64,000 nt of DNA, from contig NZ_BRVM01000011.1 of the NCBI RefSeq assembly GCF_026011715.1, forward strand, positions 62,001 through 126,000, read 5' to 3'. The position numbers and the translations under genes are program-made. This document shows, one piece after another, positions 60,592 through 64,000 of this stretch. The notes under the pieces are model-generated. The model was not told the origin of the DNA, searched no databases, and saw only the letters and a program-made list of their open reading frames with translations. Numbering within the stretch: the first letter of the stretch is position 1; each line of letters opens with the position of its first letter. The stretch comes from Cytobacillus sp. NCCP-133 (GTDB lineage: Bacteria; Bacillota; Bacilli; Bacillales; Cytobacillaceae).

Positions 60592-60972
60592 ATGACAGTA
60601 AAATTTGATGAAGGTTTGCAAGTGCGGCGTGAAGTATTAGGAGCTGAATATGTTGATAACTCCATAAAAAACGCAACAAGTTTTACTAAGCCTCTCCAGG
60701 AATTAGTTACTGAATATTGCTGGGGAGAAATCTGGACTAGAGACGGTTTGCCTAGAAAGACGAGAAGCATCATTAATTTAGCTATGCTAACGGCATTAAA
60801 TCGCCCTCATGAATTAAAGCTGCATTTACGCGGCGCCATTAATAATGGAGTAACAAAAGATGAGATCCAGGAAATATTTTTGCAGACTGCAATCTATTGC
60901 GGCGTCCCTGCATCACTGGATAGTTTTAAGGCAGCTCAAGAAATATTTAAGGAAATGGAAATAGAAGAATAA
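60592..60972 (+). CDS. Carboxymuconolactone decarboxylase (CMD) family protein
   Basis: 126 residues. CMD fold: GLPRKTRSIINLAMLTALNR, then HLRGAINNGVTKDEIQEIFL and CGVPASLDSFKAAQEIF. Similar in length and sequence to PcaC, which decarboxylates 4-carboxymuconolactone. The peroxidase C-x-x-C of AhpD relatives is absent, which favours a decarboxylase. No other protocatechuate genes are visible, so the real substrate is uncertain. AAGGAGG before the ATG; a strong terminator follows. Confidence 0.82.
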   Translation: MTVKFDEGLQVRREVLGAEYVDNSIKNATSFTKPLQELVTEYCWGEIWTRDGLPRKTRSIINLAMLTALNRPHELKLHLRGAINNGVTKDEIQEIFLQTAIYCGVPASLDSFKAAQEIFKEMEIEE

Positions 60973-60996
60973 TAGTTATCCTCCTTGCAGTGAAAC

Positions 60997-61036
60997 AAAA
61001 CACCATTCTATAAGGTTAGAAATGGAATGGTGTTTT
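60997..61036 (+). terminator. Terminator after the CMD gene
   Basis: AAAACACCATTC / GAATGGTGTTTT 12-bp perfect stem followed by more T. Confidence 0.9.
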
Positions 61037-61095
61037 TTGATTTACTTATTTATAATTGAATTTTTAAATAATTTGAACTATTATAAAAGTAAAGA

Positions 61096-61110
61096 TGTCG
61101 ACAGCCGACA
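61096..61110. promoter_or_regulatory. Candidate GntR operator
   Basis: TGTCG-ACAGC-CGACA perfect 5-bp arms in the short leader of the gntR gene; FCD-type GntR proteins commonly bind such short palindromes near their own promoter. Confidence 0.4.
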
Positions 61111-61146
61111 AACAGGAAAGCATGGAAAACGAAAGGGGGGGCAAAT

Positions 61147-61827
61147 GTGAATCAAAATCAGAAACCTCTTGAAAAGGCCCTTCCATTTTACCTGCAAATT
61201 CAGCAAACCATTAAAGAGCGAATATGGCACGGAGAATATAAACCAGGAGACCGTTTGTATGAGGCACAGCTTGCCAAGCAATTCTCAATCAGCCGCAGCC
61301 CTGTAAGAGAAGCGATTCGAACTTTAATTAATGAGGGTCTTTTGATTATGGATGAAAAGTCGCAAATAACTGTATATAAGCCTGCATTGAAAGATGTAAA
61401 AGATATATATGGCTGTAGGATTGCACTTGAATCTGCTGCTGTTGCCTTAGCAGCAGAACGGGCAACTGAGTCACAAATAGCAGAGTTGGAAGGGGTCCTG
61501 GCTGGAACGAAAGCTGCTATCGAAAGAAATGATAAGGAAGAAGTCGTTAAATGGAACACAAAGTTTCATGAGCAAATTATTTTAATATGCGAAAATGTAA
61601 GGTTGAAAAAACTGGTGGATGAGCTTCATTCATTAACTTATTATTATCGCCTTTTGAATATTGAGGGAAATGAACGCGGACTAACTATTTTAAAAGGACA
61701 CAAAGAGATATATACAGCAATTAGGGACAGAGATCCTGAGAAAGCAGCCAAGAGCCTTAAGGAACATACCCAAGAGGACTTAAAAAACTTAATTAAGCTA
61801 ATTGAGGGAAAAGGGGAGAAAAAATGA
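61147..61827 (+). CDS. GntR-family regulator, FadR/FCD subfamily
   Basis: 226 residues from GTG 61147 with a G-rich ribosome site upstream. N-terminal winged HTH (IKERIWHGEYKPGDRLYEAQ, LAKQFSISRSPVREAIRTLI) and a C-terminal FCD helical domain (YGCRIALESAAVALAAERAT, WNTKFHEQII, LKGHKEIYTAIRDRDPEKAA), where Asp/His residues bind a metal and a carboxylate ligand. Its stop overlaps the tartrate dehydratase alpha start (ATGA), so it is the first gene of that operon and probably senses its substrate. Confidence 0.9.
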   Translation: MNQNQKPLEKALPFYLQIQQTIKERIWHGEYKPGDRLYEAQLAKQFSISRSPVREAIRTLINEGLLIMDEKSQITVYKPALKDVKDIYGCRIALESAAVALAAERATESQIAELEGVLAGTKAAIERNDKEEVVKWNTKFHEQIILICENVRLKKLVDELHSLTYYYRLLNIEGNERGLTILKGHKEIYTAIRDRDPEKAAKSLKEHTQEDLKNLIKLIEGKGEKK

Positions 61828-62666
61828 GGATTGTGGATGCAGAGGTTTTAACTGAAAGCGTTGCTAAACTTTGCTGGGAAGCCTGTTACTATTTGCCGGA
61901 GGATGTTTTGGCAGGATTCAGGCGCGCGGAGAAAACAGAAGCTTCACCAATTGGCAAGTCTATCCTTCAGCAACTGCTTGAAAATGCTGATGAAGCTAAA
62001 ACCAATCATATGCCTTATTGCCATGATACGGGTATGGCAGTTGTTTTTGCAGAAATAGGGCAGGATGTGCATATTTCAGGTGGCAATTACCTTGATAGCA
62101 TTCAGGAAGGAGTGCGGACTGGATACAGAGAGGGCTATTTGCGCAAATCGGTTGTAGGGGATCCTTTGCTGCGCGTAAACACTGGAGATAATACACCTGC
62201 AGTGGTACATACTGAAATTGTGCCTGGCGATCAAATTAAAATAACTGTCCTGCCAAAAGGAGGTGGCAGTGAGAATATGAGTGCCATGAAGTTTCTGCTC
62301 CCAGGAGAAGGTATTGAGGGTGTAAAGAAATTTGTCTTGCAGACTATCAAAAGTGCTGGAGGAAAGGCATGTCCACCTGTTGTTGTAGGAGTCGGGATTG
62401 GCGGCAGTTTTGATAAAGTGACTTCCCTTGCGAAACATGCTGTTTTAAGAGAAATAGGTGTTCACCATCCTGACCCTCACATTGCTGAGCTTGAAAATGA
62501 ATTGCTGGAAGCTATTAATGATACAGGGATTGGTCCCCAGGGACTTGGTGGAACGAGCACAGCTCTTTGGGTGCCTATTGAAACATATGCCTGCCATATT
62601 ACAGCTTTGCCTGTAGCAGTCAATATCCAATGCCATGCAGCAAGAAAGAAAACAATCGTTATTTAA
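61824..62666 (+). CDS. ttdA: L(+)-tartrate dehydratase / class I fumarase-type hydro-lyase, alpha subunit
   Basis: 280 residues. Class I fumarase N-terminal domain with three [4Fe-4S] cysteines: YCHDTGM (about 72), GKACPPVVVG (about 190) and NIQCHAARK (about 273). GGGSENMSAMKFLLPGEG is also diagnostic. As a two-subunit enzyme it is either tartrate dehydratase (to oxaloacetate) or fumarase. The tartrate/D-malate dehydrogenase downstream and the GntR gene upstream favour a tartrate or related hydroxydiacid substrate. Symbol is by family. Confidence 0.82.
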   Translation: MRIVDAEVLTESVAKLCWEACYYLPEDVLAGFRRAEKTEASPIGKSILQQLLENADEAKTNHMPYCHDTGMAVVFAEIGQDVHISGGNYLDSIQEGVRTGYREGYLRKSVVGDPLLRVNTGDNTPAVVHTEIVPGDQIKITVLPKGGGSENMSAMKFLLPGEGIEGVKKFVLQTIKSAGGKACPPVVVGVGIGGSFDKVTSLAKHAVLREIGVHHPDPHIAELENELLEAINDTGIGPQGLGGTSTALWVPIETYACHITALPVAVNIQCHAARKKTIVI

Positions 62667-62746
62667 TGCTGGATTACAGCACTCTGCTGGCTGGAGGGGA
62701 AATCAATAGGATAACAGGGCAAAATGAAAAGTTAGGAGGGATCAAT

Positions 62747-63343
62747 ATGCCTGAATACAGGCTGCAAACACCTATTTCCAAGGAAGATATTAAGAAACTA
62801 AAAATAGGTGATACAGTTTTCCTCTCAGGAACAATTTACATGGCAAGAGATGCTGCACATAAGAGAATGGTAGAGCTGCTTGAAAACAAGGAGCCTTTGC
62901 CAGTTAACTTGAAAGGGGAGATTATCTTTTATGCTGGTCCATGTCCTCCAAAACCAGGACAGGTAATTGGCCCAGTAGCGCCGACAACAGCATTTAGAAT
63001 GGATCCTTATGCACCTGCAATGTACAAATATGGGGTTGTAGGAACAATCGGCAAAGGGCCAAGAAGGGATCTGGTCAAGGAATCATGCAAAAAATATGGT
63101 GCCATTTCATTTGCAGCTATTGGCGGATTATCCACCATTTTAAGCAGGAGAGTTAAAGCTGTTCAAGTAGTTGCATATGATGACCTGGGTCCAGAAGCAA
63201 TCCGAAGATTAGAAGTACAAGATTTTCCGCTGCTTGTTGCATATGACTCAAACGGTGAGGACTTATACCAGCAGGAAATAGCCAAATATGAAAATTACAA
63301 CCAAAAAACAAATAAAGGAGCTGTAGGTCATGAAAAAATATGA
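62747..63343 (+). CDS. ttdB: L(+)-tartrate dehydratase / class I fumarase-type hydro-lyase, beta subunit
   Basis: 198 residues from ATG 62747 (AGGAGGG 6 bases ahead); the frame is open to 62630 but overlaps ttdA without a ribosome site. Fumarase C-terminal domain: LKIGDTVFLSGTIYMARDAA, HKRM, then FYAGPCPPKPGQVIGPVAPT and MYKYGVVGTIGKGP. Partners TtdA. Overlaps the next gene by 14 bases. Confidence 0.85.
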   Translation: MPEYRLQTPISKEDIKKLKIGDTVFLSGTIYMARDAAHKRMVELLENKEPLPVNLKGEIIFYAGPCPPKPGQVIGPVAPTTAFRMDPYAPAMYKYGVVGTIGKGPRRDLVKESCKKYGAISFAAIGGLSTILSRRVKAVQVVAYDDLGPEAIRRLEVQDFPLLVAYDSNGEDLYQQEIAKYENYNQKTNKGAVGHEKI

Positions 63344-64000
63344 GATTGCCGTAATACCTGGAGATGGAATTGGAAAAGAAGTTGTACCTGTATCATTAAA
63401 AGTATTAGAAACGGTTGCAGAAGTGCATGGCGGATTAAAATTTGATTTTCAATTGTTTCCTTGGAGCAGCGAATATTATGTTGAACACGGAAAAATGATG
63501 CCGGAAGACGGGTTAGGAACACTAAAAAACTTTGATTCTATTTTTCTTGGTGCCATTGGCAACCCAGCTTTAGTGCCAGACCATATTTCTTTATGGGGTC
63601 TGTTAATTAAAATTAGAAGAGAATTTGAACAGTCGATTAATATACGTCCTGCAAAATATTTTAAAGGCTTAAAATCGCCGTTAGTTAATCCTAATGATTT
63701 TGATTTAATCGTAGTAAGAGAAAACAGCGAAGGTGAATATAGTGAAGTAGGAGGAAGAATTCACAAGGGTGAGGATGAACTGGCCATCCAGAATGCTATT
63801 TTTACAAAAAAAGGAACAGAACGGGCAATGCGATATGCCTTTGAACTTGCAAAGAAAAGAAGAGGGCATTTAACATCAGCCACCAAGTCTAATGGTATTT
63901 TCCATTCCATGCCTTTCTGGGACGAAGTCTTTAATGATGTTAAGGGAGATTATCTGGATGTGCAGACAGCATCCTACCATATTGATGCACTTGCTGCATT
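63330..64000 (+). CDS. Tartrate dehydrogenase / D-malate dehydrogenase (3' partial)
   Basis: First 223 codons; the gene runs past the window. Isopropylmalate/isocitrate dehydrogenase-like: YEIAVIPGDGIGKEVVP, LLIKIRREFEQSINIRPAKY (substrate Arg set), VVRENSEGEYSEVGGRIHKG and the TKSNGIFHSMPFWDEVF helix. The R-E-N-S-E-G-E-Y loop and PDHISLWG are typical of the tartrate/D-malate dehydrogenase subgroup (TtuC/DmlA), which oxidises and decarboxylates D-malate to pyruvate or meso-tartrate to D-glycerate. AAAGGAG before the ATG. Together with TtdAB this gives two routes for tartrate-like diacids. Confidence 0.85.
   Translation, partial: MKKYEIAVIPGDGIGKEVVPVSLKVLETVAEVHGGLKFDFQLFPWSSEYYVEHGKMMPEDGLGTLKNFDSIFLGAIGNPALVPDHISLWGLLIKIRREFEQSINIRPAKYFKGLKSPLVNPNDFDLIVVRENSEGEYSEVGGRIHKGEDELAIQNAIFTKKGTERAMRYAFELAKKRRGHLTSATKSNGIFHSMPFWDEVFNDVKGDYLDVQTASYHIDALAA

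Noticed and set aside
1-64000. CRISPR arrays, tRNA, rRNA, T-box or known riboswitches
   Set aside because: No regularly spaced repeats, no cloverleaf ending in CCA and no recognisable riboswitch core were seen; a covariance-model scan would be needed to exclude weak cases.

Overview
The window reads as a chromosomal segment of a low-GC, endospore-forming Gram-positive bacterium of the Bacillaceae (Bacillus/Cytobacillus-like). The evidence is a lipoteichoic acid synthase, a GerA-type spore germinant receptor gene, a Bacillus-style nas operon with TnrA/GlnR boxes, strong AGGAGG ribosome sites, frequent TTG/GTG starts and a CcpA cre box. No rRNA, tRNA, CRISPR array, integrase or intact insertion sequence was seen. 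Assignments rest on reading motifs by eye; no database search was run.

Left part (1-24 kb) is mostly core. It holds the end of a tad/Flp pilus operon (tadB, tadC), a decayed serine hydrolase, ltaS, and a complete nitrate assimilation locus. In that locus a nitrate transporter (-) faces nasB, nasC, nasD, nasE, a HemD-like gene and a SUMT-HemD fusion (+), with two perfect TnrA boxes between them. nasC carries an in-frame TAA just before its conserved last 32 codons. Next come a 51-residue small protein, a membrane-anchored GltB-like FMN protein, a gerA-type gene broken by a frameshift in a 7-base homopolymer, a TetR/DHA2 efflux pair, and a small FbpA-like protein. Remnants of two transporters (23.7-24.4 kb) mark the junction to the next region.

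Right part (24.6-64 kb) is a long, almost entirely rightward catabolic region for carboxylic acids. Block A (24.6-33.1 kb) has a VOC protein, acyl-CoA dehydrogenase, split NDP-forming acyl-CoA synthetase, a polytopic membrane protein, a cre-controlled TAXI binding protein, an RraA-family enzyme and a two-subunit TPP decarboxylase of the sulfopyruvate/phosphonopyruvate type. Block B (33.3-43.4 kb) has a hydroxyacid dehydrogenase, acyl-CoA ligase, enoyl-CoA hydratase, acyl-CoA dehydrogenase, thioesterase, the fused TRAP permease, two SDRs and a CoA-transferase. Block C (43.4-49.6 kb) has a 2-oxoacid:ferredoxin oxidoreductase, a second hydroxyacid dehydrogenase, a second RraA protein and an FAH-family enzyme. 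Block D (49.8-58.6 kb) has an IlvD/Edd dehydratase (-), a LarA-like protein, a split UxaA/SuyAB-type lyase and a second CoA-dependent beta-oxidation set with a two-subunit acyl-CoA dehydrogenase. Block E (58.7-64 kb) has LysR and GntR regulators and L-tartrate-type dehydratase plus tartrate/D-malate dehydrogenase.

The inferred theme is TRAP-mediated uptake of hydroxy- or branched (di)carboxylates, CoA activation and oxidation, and retro-aldol, decarboxylation or dehydration steps leading to pyruvate-level intermediates. The actual substrate cannot be read from sequence. Fragments of glycolate oxidase genes at two places show that the region has been rearranged and is still decaying.
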